From positions 310,001-374,000 of the forward strand of contig RZUM01000006.1 of the NCBI GenBank assembly GCA_004193205.1: DNA of 64,000 bases, in the 5' to 3' direction. Under the pieces are notes generated by a model that saw only the letters and a list, made by a program, of their open reading frames with translations, did not search any database and was not told where the DNA came from. Made by a program: the position numbers and the translations under genes. The stretch is from Gordonia sediminis. GTDB taxonomy: Bacteria; Actinomycetota; Actinomycetes; Mycobacteriales; Mycobacteriaceae. Below, in pieces: positions 51,402-60,592 of the stretch. Position 1 is the stretch's first letter. Each line of letters starts with the position of its first letter.

Positions 51402-52372
51402 GATCTCTGCAACTGGGGAAACAGTGCACCGGCATTGTCGCGGTAGATGCGCTGACGCAGTTCGTCGCTGAGTGCCGGGGTTCGGGCCAGCTCCGCCTGC
51501 AGGTTCACCGCGGACCCCGCCGGAGTGAACGGATAGTCACTGCCGTAGTGAAGATTCGAGCAGTCCGCGACCATGAGCAGGCCGGCCAGAAGCTCGTCCA
51601 CCGGCGCGCCGGCGAGATCGTAATGCAGCCGCTTGAGCGCCTCACGGATGCTCGGGGGCGCCGGCGACCCTTCTGCCGCCAAGAGCGGCAACAGCAATTC
51701 GACCCTGTTCGCCACGATCGGCAGCGCGCCGCTCCCATGCGGCACGATCACCTTGAGATCCGGATGACGGTCGAGCACACTGGCCAGAATCATGTTGACC
51801 ACCGACCGCGTGGTCTCGAACAGGAACTCCATCATCGGACGGGGGCAACCCAGGGCCAGGTGCTCACCCTGATAGGGCGTCGTCGGGTGAAGGAAGACCA
51901 CCTTGTCACGCTGGGCGACCTCGGCATAGATGGGAGCCAGACGATCGTCGCCGAGGTACATCCCGTTGTGATGACTCAGGAGCACAATCCCGTCCGCATC
52001 GAGATCATCAAGCGCATACCGTAGTTCACTGATCGACGGTTCGACATCCGGCAACGGCAACGAGGCGAAGAAGCCGAAACGACCGGGATGCGCGCTCCGC
52101 AGCCGAGCGGCTTCCTCGTTCACCATTCGCGCGAGCCGCACCGCCTCGCCCGAGTTCCCGAAATGCACCCCGGGAGTCGAGATCGAGAGCAGGGCGGTAA
52201 CCACACCGAGTCGGTCCATCGTATCGATGGCCTGGCGTTCACTCCATTCCGGAATGGCACGCCCGCCGTCGGGGTGCTGATGTCCATTGGCCTCCATCGC
52301 GTCGCGATAGAAGTCCGGAACGTAGTGGGCATGAACGTCTATACGCCCTGTCCCACCGTCACTTTGGTTCAT
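51398..52372 (-). CDS. Amidohydrolase, ACMSD-like decarboxylase
   Basis: A 324-residue TIM-barrel metal enzyme of the amidohydrolase-2 family. The zinc set is complete: His14 and His16 (DVHAH), His162 (FLHP), His212 (PHGSG) and Asp279 (GSDYPF). These residues match aminocarboxymuconate-semialdehyde decarboxylase and gamma-resorcylate decarboxylase-like enzymes, which remove a carboxylate from aromatic or muconate-type acids. It starts next to a divergent alcohol dehydrogenase, with the palindrome at 52469-52483 between them. The substrate may be an aromatic carboxylate made by the alcohol/aldehyde oxidation steps; this is inference. Confidence 0.86.
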   Translation of the reverse strand: MNQSDGGTGRIDVHAHYVPDFYRDAMEANGHQHPDGGRAIPEWSERQAIDTMDRLGVVTALLSISTPGVHFGNSGEAVRLARMVNEEAARLRSAHPGRFGFFASLPLPDVEPSISELRYALDDLDADGIVLLSHHNGMYLGDDRLAPIYAEVAQRDKVVFLHPTTPYQGEHLALGCPRPMMEFLFETTRSVVNMILASVLDRHPDLKVIVPHGSGALPIVANRVELLLPLLAAEGSPAPPSIREALKRLHYDLAGAPVDELLAGLLMVADCSNLHYGSDYPFTPAGSAVNLQAELARTPALSDELRQRIYRDNAGALFPQLQRS

Positions 52373-52468
52373 CGATCACTCTCCACTCGAGTATCGCCGT
52401 CACTCGCTGCGACGACAGGAAGGTCGTACGGCGCCGCCACAATTCAGGAATCAGCACCTGTTTTGTAG

Positions 52469-52483
52469 GACCGTATTATGGTA
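52469..52483. promoter_or_regulatory. GACCGTATTATGGTA, candidate IclR operator, divergent promoter
   Basis: This matches 13 of 15 positions of TACCGTAWTACGGTA. It lies between the amidohydrolase-IclR operon (-) and the alcohol dehydrogenase (+), so one site may serve both. Confidence 0.65.
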
Positions 52484-52536
52484 CTATCACAATCGTCGCC
52501 CGTAGCGCACTGCCGATCCAAAGGAAGCCAACAACC

Positions 52537-53664
52537 ATGCCGGACAACCGCGTGACAGCCCGAGCCGCCATCGCCACAGGCGATGCCGACCAGCCATTCG
52601 AGATCGACGAGATCGAACTCGACGACATCCGCCCCGACGAACTGCTGGTGCGGATGGTGGCCACCGGGATCTGCCACGCCGACATCAGCGCGGCGACCGG
52701 GGTGATCCCTTTCGACCTGCCGGGCGTGCTCGGACACGAAGGGGTTGGGGTTGTCGAGGCGGTCGGCGCCAAGGTGGACACCGCCAACGTCGGCGACAAG
52801 GTGCTGTTGTCCTTCACGTCGTGTGGCCGATGCCGCCACTGCCGGTCCGGCCACCCTGCCTACTGCGAGTCACATCTTCGACTGAACCTCCTCGGCGGAC
52901 GGCGAGATGACGGCTCGGCCACGGTTCGCTACAAGGGCGCCGACATCAGCGCCCACTTCTTCGGACAGTCCTCATTCGGTGAACGTGCAGTGGTTGACGA
53001 GAAGAGTGTCTACGTCCTACCTCCGAACACCACGGAGGAAGAAATGGCGATCCTGGCCCCCCTCGGCTGCGGCATGCTCACCGGCGCCGGTGCAGTACTC
53101 AATGTCCTGCGACCGACACACGGCAGCACCATCGCAATCGCCGGAGCCGGAGCAGTGGGCATGGCGGCCATCATGGCCATGAAGTTCACTCCCGCAGCGC
53201 AGGTGATCGCCATCGACATCATCGACTCTCGACTTGAACTCGCACGTGATCTCGGTGCGACCGCGACGATCAACGCAGCGACACAAGATGTGCAGCAGCG
53301 CCTGCTCGAACTCACCGACGGGGAAGGAATCACCCACGGACTGGAGACGAGCGGCAACGTCACGGCACTGCAAGCACTCGTCGAGTCCTTGGCCGTCGCA
53401 GGTGAACTCGCGCTGATCGGCGCACCTCCGGCTGGATCACGAGGATCGTTTGAGGTCCAGAAACATCTTCCGGGCAAAGTGATTCGCGGAATTACGATGG
53501 GCGATGCAGAACCCCAATCGTTCATACCGACACTCATCGACGCATACCGCAAGGGGCTCTTCCCGATGGATCGACTGCAGCGCCAGTACAAGTTCGACGA
53601 CATCCGTACCGCAATCGCCGATGCCAAATCCGGCGTCGCCATCAAACCCGTCCTCGTTTACTAG
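52537..53664 (+). CDS. Zinc-dependent alcohol dehydrogenase, aryl-alcohol type
   Basis: A 375-residue medium-chain dehydrogenase. Catalytic zinc ligands are Cys46 (TGICHAD), His67 (GHEG) and Cys178 (APLGCG); structural zinc ligands are Cys96, Cys99, Cys102 and Cys110. The NAD-binding loop GAGAVG is at 203-208. The sequence pattern is close to aryl-alcohol (benzyl-alcohol) dehydrogenases, which give an aromatic aldehyde. AAAGGAAG precedes the ATG. An aldehyde dehydrogenase pseudogene follows directly and an intact aldehyde dehydrogenase lies convergently at 54571-56052, so alcohol to aldehyde to acid is a plausible route. Confidence 0.9.
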   Translation: MPDNRVTARAAIATGDADQPFEIDEIELDDIRPDELLVRMVATGICHADISAATGVIPFDLPGVLGHEGVGVVEAVGAKVDTANVGDKVLLSFTSCGRCRHCRSGHPAYCESHLRLNLLGGRRDDGSATVRYKGADISAHFFGQSSFGERAVVDEKSVYVLPPNTTEEEMAILAPLGCGMLTGAGAVLNVLRPTHGSTIAIAGAGAVGMAAIMAMKFTPAAQVIAIDIIDSRLELARDLGATATINAATQDVQQRLLELTDGEGITHGLETSGNVTALQALVESLAVAGELALIGAPPAGSRGSFEVQKHLPGKVIRGITMGDAEPQSFIPTLIDAYRKGLFPMDRLQRQYKFDDIRTAIADAKSGVAIKPVLVY

Positions 53665-53724
53665 ACCGGTGTTGTGTATGTCGGGGAGTCAACGCGCCGA
53701 CAGACACAACCCTGGAGGAAGCAA

Positions 53725-54547
53725 ATGACAGACGGTCTCGCCCTGCTCATCGACGGAAACTCGTGGAGGCAGCCGACAACGCGACGTATGAATCGACTTC
53801 CCCGGTCACCGGCGAAGTACTCGCTGCGGTTGCTTCGGCAGGCTCGGAGGATGTGTCGCGCGCTGTGTCAGCGGCGCGGCGCGCCTTCGAATCGTGGCAC
53901 CGCGCGTCGCATCTCGAACGTCGACGCGTCCTGCTGGCCGCGGCGGATTACCTCGAGCAGAAGGCAGCGACCAGCCAGGACATCATGGCACTCGAGGTCG
54001 GCCTGCCGACACCGTTGACCGCGTTGAACATTCAGGAAGGCGCGGCCACCCTTCGTGAGGCTGCCGGACTGACCAGCGCGCCACTCGGTGAGATCTTGCC
54101 GTCATAGGATCCGCAGACGAGTAACCTGAACATGCGGGTCCCTGCCGGTGTGGTGCTCGCGATCGTGCCCTGGAACGCGCCGGTGATACTCGCCGCACGC
54201 TCGACGGATCCACGCGCACCGGCCGCAAGATCGCCTCGCTCGCCGGCGAGTATCTGGTCCGTTCTGTGATGGAACTCGGCGGCAAGAACTCGACCATCGT
54301 GCTCGATGATGCGGATCTCGATGCTGCGTCCGACATGTTGGTACACGCCGCGCTCACCTACGGCGGTCAGGTGTGCATGTGCACCGATCGGATCATATCG
54401 ACGGATCGGATCTTCGATGATCTCACCGAGCGCGTGTTGGCGAAGACGAGCGCGTCGAGGGTCGGGGACCCGAGCGACGTTTACGTTCAACGATTTTCGT
54501 CGAACATGCCACAGGGGCCCATCGCCGCAGGCGATGAGCCCCTGTGA
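53725..54547 (+). pseudogene. Aldehyde dehydrogenase, broken by frameshift, stop and internal deletion
   Basis: The start (MTDGLALLIDGNSW at 53725, with GGAGGAAG before it) loses frame near 53763; the next piece reads YESTSPVTGEVLAAVASAG to TSAPLGEILPS and ends in TAG at 54106. A third piece holds MELGGKNSTIVLDDADL with the general base Glu and GGQVCM with the catalytic Cys. The whole cofactor-binding middle is missing (IVPWNAPVILAARS runs into GRKIASLAGEY), as is the C-terminal third. The gene cannot be functional. It directly follows the alcohol dehydrogenase, so it was probably its aldehyde partner once. Confidence 0.88.
54510..54546. terminator. Hairpin between convergent pseudogene and aldehyde dehydrogenase
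   Basis: A 17-bp stem with one mismatch (CACAGGGGC-CCATCGCC against GGCGATG-AGCCCCTGTG) around a 3-base loop. It sits just beyond the stop of the - strand aldehyde dehydrogenase (54571) and overlaps the end of the pseudogene. Confidence 0.75.
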
Positions 54548-54570
54548 GTTATAGGTGTGCCGACAGAGAT

Positions 54571-56052
54571 CTACTTGATCGGTAGATCACGCTGACCGCT
54601 CTGCACGTTGATCCAGATCAGGTCGGTGAAGTCGTCGACGCAGTAGGGCCCGGTTCGACCCCAACCACTGTCGCGCACTCCGCCGATCGGGGCCTGGATC
54701 TCGTCATCGACCGTGGGGATGTTGACGTGGACCGCACCGGTCTTGATCTTGCCTGCGAGTTCGAAGCCGCGGTAGGTGTCACCGCTCAGGATCGAGGACG
54801 TCAGTCCGTACATCGAGCTGTTCGCGATGTCGAGAGCTTCTTCGGCGCTGTCCACCGGCTGAACAATCGTCACCGGTCCGAACGTCTCCTCGCACGACGC
54901 GACCGCATCATCAGACACGTCGGTGAGAATGGTCGGCGCATACACCTGACCGTCGTAGGTTCCCCCGGTCACCAGCGTCGCGCCCTTGTCGAGGGCGTCC
55001 TGCACTCGTGCGTGAACGAGTTTCACCGCGTCCCAGGTGATCAGCGGTCCGACGATGGTGTCGGGTGCCTCGGGGTCGCCCTGCGGGAGCTGTTTCGTCT
55101 TGGCAGTGAGCTTGGTGAGGAACTCGTCGTAGATGCTGCGATGAACCAGGATCTTGCGAGCGTTCATGCAGATCTGGCCTTGATGGAAGAAAGCGCTGAA
55201 GGCCGCGACCCGCACCGCATAGTCCATGTCCACGTCTTCGAGGATGATCATCGGGTTGTAGCCGCCGAGTTCCATGACCGAACGCTTGAGGACGCGGCCG
55301 GCCCGCTCGGCCAACATACGGGCAGTCTGCACACTCCCGATGAAGTTGATGCATCGGACGTCCGGGTTCTCGAAGAACTCGTCGGCGATGGGCGCCGCCT
55401 TGCCCGGGGCATGGGTGACGATGTTGATCACACCAGGCGGGAATCCCGCCTCTTTCGCGACCTGGGCCACCATCAGACCCGCGGAGATCGGTGCGAGTTC
55501 CGACGGTTTGACCACAACGGTGTTGCCCGCGGCGATCGGCGCGAGCACGGCCCGCCATGACAGGATGTTCGCCCCATTCCACGGCGTGAAGCTCGCGACC
55601 ACTCCGAGCGGCTTACGCACCGCGGTGGAGTACGTGCCCGGCACATCCGACTGCAGGATGTCGCCCTTGGGCTGATATACCCAGTTGGCGGCCTGCCGCA
55701 GCGTCTGAATGACCAAGTCCTGCTGGAAATTGGCGAAGAAGAGCGTGCAGCCGGTCTCCTTTGCCAGGGTGAGGGCAAACTCGGCTCGACGCGCATCAAC
55801 GATGTCGGCGGCCTTGAGGAACAGGTCCACCTTCTTCATCGGCGCGAGCTCCGACCACTCCGCAAACGCACTCTGCGCAGCCGCGATTGCGCGCCGTGCA
55901 TCGTCACGGTCGCAGTCCGCCACCATGGCGTACAGCTCGCCTGTGTACGGCTCGTAGTCGTCGAAGTGCGTTCCGGAACCCGCCGGACTCCACTCACCGT
56001 TCACAAAATGATCGAACGTTGGAACATTCTGTCTGACAATGGTACTGGTCAT
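54571..56052 (-). CDS. Aldehyde dehydrogenase, benzaldehyde/vanillin type
   Basis: A 493-residue aldehyde dehydrogenase with Glu261 (MELGGYNP) and Cys295 (HQGQICM), FTPWNGANI and NFIGSVQTAR. HQGQIC and FTPWN are typical of benzaldehyde/vanillin/salicylaldehyde dehydrogenases, which fits the aromatic setting. The ATG at 56052 has GGAGG before it; the longer frame upstream runs through the CoA-transferase gene and is a shadow. It is the last gene of the seven-gene operon starting at 63180, 104 bases after the CoA transferase. It could oxidise the aldehyde formed by the zinc alcohol dehydrogenase whose own partner gene is broken. Confidence 0.9.
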   Translation of the reverse strand: MTSTIVRQNVPTFDHFVNGEWSPAGSGTHFDDYEPYTGELYAMVADCDRDDARRAIAAAQSAFAEWSELAPMKKVDLFLKAADIVDARRAEFALTLAKETGCTLFFANFQQDLVIQTLRQAANWVYQPKGDILQSDVPGTYSTAVRKPLGVVASFTPWNGANILSWRAVLAPIAAGNTVVVKPSELAPISAGLMVAQVAKEAGFPPGVINIVTHAPGKAAPIADEFFENPDVRCINFIGSVQTARMLAERAGRVLKRSVMELGGYNPMIILEDVDMDYAVRVAAFSAFFHQGQICMNARKILVHRSIYDEFLTKLTAKTKQLPQGDPEAPDTIVGPLITWDAVKLVHARVQDALDKGATLVTGGTYDGQVYAPTILTDVSDDAVASCEETFGPVTIVQPVDSAEEALDIANSSMYGLTSSILSGDTYRGFELAGKIKTGAVHVNIPTVDDEIQAPIGGVRDSGWGRTGPYCVDDFTDLIWINVQSGQRDLPIK

Positions 56053-56156
56053 AATGTTCCTCCGAGGGGGTGTTGACGGGCAACGTGGCGCTGCCGATTG
56101 GGGCGGTATTCGGGATTCTTCGACGGACACGTCACCTGGAATCGCCGCGGGGCCCA

Positions 56157-58511
56157 CTACACAGGAGCCTGCCAGGCGACTCCCTCGGCCACCGCCTCGG
56201 CGATCTCGCTCTCCGAGTAGCCGGCCCACGCCATCAACTCTCGCGTGTGGGCCCCGCGCTCGGGCGCCAGACGGTGGGGCGGCAGCTTCACATCGCCAAT
56301 GCGCACCAACAGGTCGATGAGCCGGATGGTTCCCTGCGGCGCGTTGACGGTCGCCGCACGACGGAGCTCGACGTTCTCCGGGTCGGTCAGGAAGGCGTAG
56401 CCGTTGTACGGGACGGGTTCGACTGCGGGAACGCCTTCGGACTTCAGTTTCCCCAACGCCTGCGCAGTTGTCATCGACCCGAACAAAAAGGTCAGCTGAT
56501 CCGCCAGATCCTCTGCCTCGTCCTCGTCCCACCGGGCTCCCAGCGCGTCGGTCGGCCGTGTGCCGGCGGTCATACTGATGCCGGTGGCGCGTTCGAGGGC
56601 AGCGACCTCCTCGTCGGTTTCGGCCACCACGACGATCCACCCGTCCTCGGTCTCGAAGAGTCGGTTGGTGGGACCGAATCCGAGTTGGAGCGTATCGAGG
56701 CGCCCCGCACCGATTGGTTCCTTGTCGGATTTCCTGCGCACGATGTGCGAGGTGTGCGCCAATCCGACGTTGAGCTGCGGAACCTCGGCCACCTGGCCCT
56801 GTCCGGTGCGCTGCTGGTGCACCACGCCGAGCAGGATGCCGACGGCGCCGAGCAAACCCGCCCCCGGATCCTCGTTGCCGGGCACATAGATCGGATCGTT
56901 GAATCTCCCGGCCACCTCAAAGGTCTGGCCGGCATAGCCCGATTGCATGGGCGCGAAACTCTGCCGGTTCTTGTCCGGGCCGGTTGAACCCCACCCCATC
57001 GCTTGCTGGTAGACGACCTCGGGGTTGAGCTTGCGAACCTGCTCGACGCCTAATCCGATGCGCTCGGCGGCACCCGGCCGCATGTTGTGGTGAACGACAT
57101 CGGCCCACTCGGAGAGTCGATCGCGCAGTCGCTCCGACTTCGGGTTCTTGAGGTCGAACGCAACCGAACGTTTGCCGGCCTGACAGTTGTGGAAGATGCG
57201 GATCTGGCCCCGCAGCGGATCACCAAATGTCGTCTCGAGCTTGATGACATCCGCACCGAGATCTGCGAGGACGCGCGAGGCCCACGGTCCGGCGTAGTAC
57301 GAACCGACGTCGAGGATCTTCAGCCCTTCGAGCGGTGGTACGGCCGTATCATTCTCGTCGACCGGGCCCGACTTCCGGATCGCCGCGGACGCGAGTTGCG
57401 CGCGGATCTCTTCGGAGTGCTCGCCGACGGTCGGCGCCGGACGCCGGACTGTCCCCGGAGTCTTCTCCAGCTTGATCGCCGGACCGACCTGTTCGATCTC
57501 GCCGAACTGCGGGTCGTCAACGGTCACGATGAGCTCGTTGTGCACCACCTGGGGCGCGTCGTAGGCCTCCGTGGGACGGAAGTGCTCGACAGCGCAAACG
57601 TCGATCTCCTTGAAGATCTCCAACCATTCGTCGCGCGTCTTCGAGGCGATGATGTCGGGCACCTCGGCGTCGATGATCCGCTGCTCTTCCTCGGTCAGCA
57701 GGATTCCCATGTCGAGACCGGCCGGGTCGATGCCGATCCGGTCCTCGAGACCGAGCTGGCGGATCATCCGACCCCACGCGCCGAGCGCGCCGGTGTGAGT
57801 GCTGAGGTACTCACCGTCCTTGCAGATGAACGGGCGGACGATCTGACGAATCTTGCCGCGGCCGGTATGCCACGACGCAGACTCGTCGCCGATCATTCCC
57901 CACAGCATCATGAGGTAGGCCAAAGCGCCGTCGTACAGCGAGGTTTCGACGTATCGGCCGACGCCGTCGATGTGGCGCCGGTACAGTGCCGACAGGATGG
58001 CGATGTCGATCAGATAGCCTGCACCCTGACTGGCGAAGGGCTGCGCCTCGTAGATCGGCCCGTCCCGATAGCCGTCCTGCTCGCCCATCGTGCCGACGAT
58101 GGCATGGACGATGGCGTCGTGTGCAGCCAGATCGGCGTGGCTCCCCTCTTGGCCGAATGCCGTGATCGCTGCATAGATCAGACTCGGGTGCGCCTCGTGC
58201 AGCTCCGCGAAGTCGTATCCAAGGCGTTCGGGCTCCCCCGGCGCCCAGCTGTGCACGAATACGTCGGCGCCGCCGAGGATGTCGTCCAGCACCGCACGGT
58301 CATCTGCCTTCTTGAGATCGAGTTCGATGCTGCGGGTGCCCCGTCTCAGCACTGAGTGTGCCACCGGCTCAATGGACCGGTACGGGTCGCCGCCGGGACG
58401 CTCGACCCGGATGACGTCGGCGCCGTAGTCGGCCAACAGGCCGGTCGCGAAACCGCCGGCCAGCCCCTCCGATACATCGACGACTGTCAGCCAATCAAGT
58501 GGTCCGGACAT
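56157..58511 (-). CDS. Fused double CaiB/BaiF (class III) CoA-transferase
   Basis: A 784-residue protein with two tandem CaiB/BaiF domains (about 1-380 and 395-784). Domain 1 has the catalytic-type Asp194 in ETSLYDGALAYL; at the matching place in domain 2 (QVAEVPQLNVGL) there is Asn581, so only domain 1 seems able to form the acyl-enzyme intermediate. Each domain begins with the usual pattern (TVVDVSEGLAGGFATGLLADYGAD and ILDVGSYYAGPWASRVLADLGAD). AAGGAG precedes the ATG at 58511. It presumably loads CoA from an acyl-CoA onto a carboxylic acid of the pathway. Fused class III transferases are known, but their substrates vary widely. Confidence 0.88.
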   Translation of the reverse strand: MSGPLDWLTVVDVSEGLAGGFATGLLADYGADVIRVERPGGDPYRSIEPVAHSVLRRGTRSIELDLKKADDRAVLDDILGGADVFVHSWAPGEPERLGYDFAELHEAHPSLIYAAITAFGQEGSHADLAAHDAIVHAIVGTMGEQDGYRDGPIYEAQPFASQGAGYLIDIAILSALYRRHIDGVGRYVETSLYDGALAYLMMLWGMIGDESASWHTGRGKIRQIVRPFICKDGEYLSTHTGALGAWGRMIRQLGLEDRIGIDPAGLDMGILLTEEEQRIIDAEVPDIIASKTRDEWLEIFKEIDVCAVEHFRPTEAYDAPQVVHNELIVTVDDPQFGEIEQVGPAIKLEKTPGTVRRPAPTVGEHSEEIRAQLASAAIRKSGPVDENDTAVPPLEGLKILDVGSYYAGPWASRVLADLGADVIKLETTFGDPLRGQIRIFHNCQAGKRSVAFDLKNPKSERLRDRLSEWADVVHHNMRPGAAERIGLGVEQVRKLNPEVVYQQAMGWGSTGPDKNRQSFAPMQSGYAGQTFEVAGRFNDPIYVPGNEDPGAGLLGAVGILLGVVHQQRTGQGQVAEVPQLNVGLAHTSHIVRRKSDKEPIGAGRLDTLQLGFGPTNRLFETEDGWIVVVAETDEEVAALERATGISMTAGTRPTDALGARWDEDEAEDLADQLTFLFGSMTTAQALGKLKSEGVPAVEPVPYNGYAFLTDPENVELRRAATVNAPQGTIRLIDLLVRIGDVKLPPHRLAPERGAHTRELMAWAGYSESEIAEAVAEGVAWQAPV

Positions 58512-58571
58512 TGGATACTCCTTTGCTTTCGAAAATTCGAGTCGGTGGCACATAGAGCCCAGAAGGCGTGG

Positions 58572-59798
58572 TCAACCCTGGACATGTGCGGACAGTCCAC
58601 TTCTGAAGCGCGGATGGGCAATGTCGATCAGCGCCCGGGCGCGTTCGGTGGTGGTGCGTCCACGCAGTTCGGCGACACCGAACTCGGTGATGACCGTGTC
58701 GATGTCACTGCGCGCGGTCGTGGTGATGCCCGACGGGATGCTGGGCGTGATCCGGGAGATCTCACCGGATCGGTCGGTCGATGCCAAGGCTATGATCGAA
58801 CGCCCTCCGCGCGATGCCGCTGCACCCCTGATGAAGTCGACCTGACCACCTATCGCACCCATGTACTTCATGCCGGCCATCTCGCTGTTGACCTGGCCGG
58901 TCAGATCTATTTCGATCGCTGAGTTGATCGATACGAACTTGTCGAGTTTCGCCAGCACGTCGTGTGCATGCGTGACAGTCACGGGCCGGAACATGATCTC
59001 GTCGTTTTGCGAGACCTGCTTGTACAAGTCGCGGGTACCGAATACCGAGCCGATCACCGAGTGGCCCGGAAACACATCTTTGCCCTCGTTGGTCACGGCC
59101 CCACTGAGATGGAGTTTCATCAGTTCGTCCGTCATCAGACCGCTGTGGATTCCGAGATTCCGATGTCCGTGCAGTTCATGCAGGATCATGTCGGGCACTG
59201 TTCCGATACCGACCTGAATCTGACTGCCGTCGTCGATGAGTTCCGCAGCGAATTGTCCGATGCGGCGCGCCTGTTCAGTCGTGGCTGCCGGCGCCACTTC
59301 GAGCAACGGCATATCGACGTATTCGTAGGCATCCACATCGTCCAGCGACACCATCGTCGAACCCGGTGTGTACGGCATCGCGGTGTTCACCTGAGCGATC
59401 ACCGTCCGCGCTCCGGCGATCGCAGCCTGGAGGTAATCATCGACGATCCCCACCGAATGGCGTCCATCTCGCGACTCGGCGCTGAGGTGGAGAAGCACCA
59501 CATCTGGCGCAAGCCGATCCTCGAAGAGAGCGGGAATCTGCGAGAGATGACAGGGAATCACTTGGCACGCATCACGCGCCACCAATCGGCGGGCAGTGCC
59601 CAGCGCACCGAAGGACAGAAAGGACAAGCGTGAAGCCGCGTCGAACGTGTCCGAGAACAGTGTGCCGATGAACAGCCGCACTGCCGGTAGTTGGTGTTCA
59701 TCCGCGACGAGCTGGCGGGTGAGCGACAGCGGTTCGGCTGTGCCCTGTGGAACGACGATGAGGTCGTTCTCTCTTAGATGCTGTGCGAAGTCGATCAT
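58572..59798 (-). CDS. Acetyl-CoA hydrolase/4-hydroxybutyrate CoA-transferase-like protein
   Basis: A 408-residue class I CoA-transferase-family protein. The C-terminal half holds INSAIEIDLTGQVNSE (about 291-306), in the segment where the family carries the catalytic glutamate, followed by GAIGGQVDFIRGA and a GITTTARSDIDTVITEFGVAEL motif. Relatives are acetyl-CoA hydrolases and succinyl- or 4-hydroxybutyrate-CoA transferases. It is 24 bases after the crotonase and 60 before the CaiB gene, so the operon contains two unrelated kinds of CoA-transferase. It may recycle CoA or activate a second acid of the pathway. Confidence 0.84.
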   Translation of the reverse strand: MIDFAQHLRENDLIVVPQGTAEPLSLTRQLVADEHQLPAVRLFIGTLFSDTFDAASRLSFLSFGALGTARRLVARDACQVIPCHLSQIPALFEDRLAPDVVLLHLSAESRDGRHSVGIVDDYLQAAIAGARTVIAQVNTAMPYTPGSTMVSLDDVDAYEYVDMPLLEVAPAATTEQARRIGQFAAELIDDGSQIQVGIGTVPDMILHELHGHRNLGIHSGLMTDELMKLHLSGAVTNEGKDVFPGHSVIGSVFGTRDLYKQVSQNDEIMFRPVTVTHAHDVLAKLDKFVSINSAIEIDLTGQVNSEMAGMKYMGAIGGQVDFIRGAAASRGGRSIIALASTDRSGEISRITPSIPSGITTTARSDIDTVITEFGVAELRGRTTTERARALIDIAHPRFRSGLSAHVQG

Positions 59799-59822
59799 GC
59801 CCCTGCTGCTTTCATGATTCTG

Positions 59823-60581
59823 TCACTTTCCGGTCCACTGCGGCGTGCGCCGCTCTTGGAAGGCCTTCGGGCCTTCGAGCGCGTCGTCGCTCAGGTACAC
59901 CGGTTCCCAGAGCTTCTCGGCCTCGCGGTAGGCGCGTGCGCGCTCCTGCTCTGCGGCAAGATGCACGGTGCGCTTGGCGGCCGCCACCGACAGCGGTGCG
60001 TTGGCCGCGATACCTTCTGCCAGTTTCTGCGTCACCGCCCGCAATTGGTCCTGCGGTACAACGCGGTTCACCAGGCCAAGGGTGTACGCGCGGTGGGCAT
60101 CGATCGGATCCCCGGTCAGGAGTATCTCCATCGCAACACGCGGTGGCATCAGCCAGGGCAGCGGCACGGCCCACGGGGCCCCGCGGCCGACCTTGACTTC
60201 GGTGATGGCGAAGCGTGCGTGCTCGGCCGCCACGACCAGGTCGCAGTTCTGCGAGAGGAGGAAGCCACCGGCGTAGGCGACGCCGTTGACCGCCGCGATG
60301 ATCGGCTTCGACACGTCGATCGTCCGACCGGGCTGCGGGATGTAGTCGATCGGTGGTACCCGCGTCGATTGGTCGGCCATCTCCTTGAGGTCACCGCCCG
60401 CGGAGAATGCGCGGTCGCCGGCTCCGGTCAGGACCAGCACCGCGGCGCGCTCATCATCGTTGAAGCGCTGCATGCCGGCCGCGAGGCCTTCGCGGACTTC
60501 TTTGTTCAGCGCGTTGCGCGCCTCGGGTCGATTGATTGTCAACCAGGCGACCGGGCCCTCGAGGGCATACTCGACAGACAT
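59823..60581 (-). CDS. Crotonase (enoyl-CoA hydratase/isomerase family) protein
   Basis: A 252-residue crotonase-fold protein. The oxyanion-hole segments are FSAGGDLKEM (59-68) and GVAYAGGFLL (100-109). Of the two glutamates used by standard enoyl-CoA hydratase, the second is present (Glu128 in ITEVKVG), but the first (the E in GGxE) is replaced by Leu108. It may therefore be an isomerase, hydrolase or lyase rather than a normal hydratase. It lies 11 bases after the acyl-CoA dehydrogenase gene. It acts on a CoA thioester in the cytoplasm, probably after the dehydrogenase step. Confidence 0.87.
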   Translation of the reverse strand: MSVEYALEGPVAWLTINRPEARNALNKEVREGLAAGMQRFNDDERAAVLVLTGAGDRAFSAGGDLKEMADQSTRVPPIDYIPQPGRTIDVSKPIIAAVNGVAYAGGFLLSQNCDLVVAAEHARFAITEVKVGRGAPWAVPLPWLMPPRVAMEILLTGDPIDAHRAYTLGLVNRVVPQDQLRAVTQKLAEGIAANAPLSVAAAKRTVHLAAEQERARAYREAEKLWEPVYLSDDALEGPKAFQERRTPQWTGK

Positions 60582-60592
60582 TTTCTTGTTCC

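Noticed and set aside
54571-56640. A 689-residue - strand frame that would extend the aldehyde dehydrogenase N-terminally
   Set aside because: The extra 196 residues overlap the end of the CoA-transferase gene, are Arg/Gly-rich like a shadow frame, and the ATG at 56052 has a clear GGAGG site and matches the normal family length.
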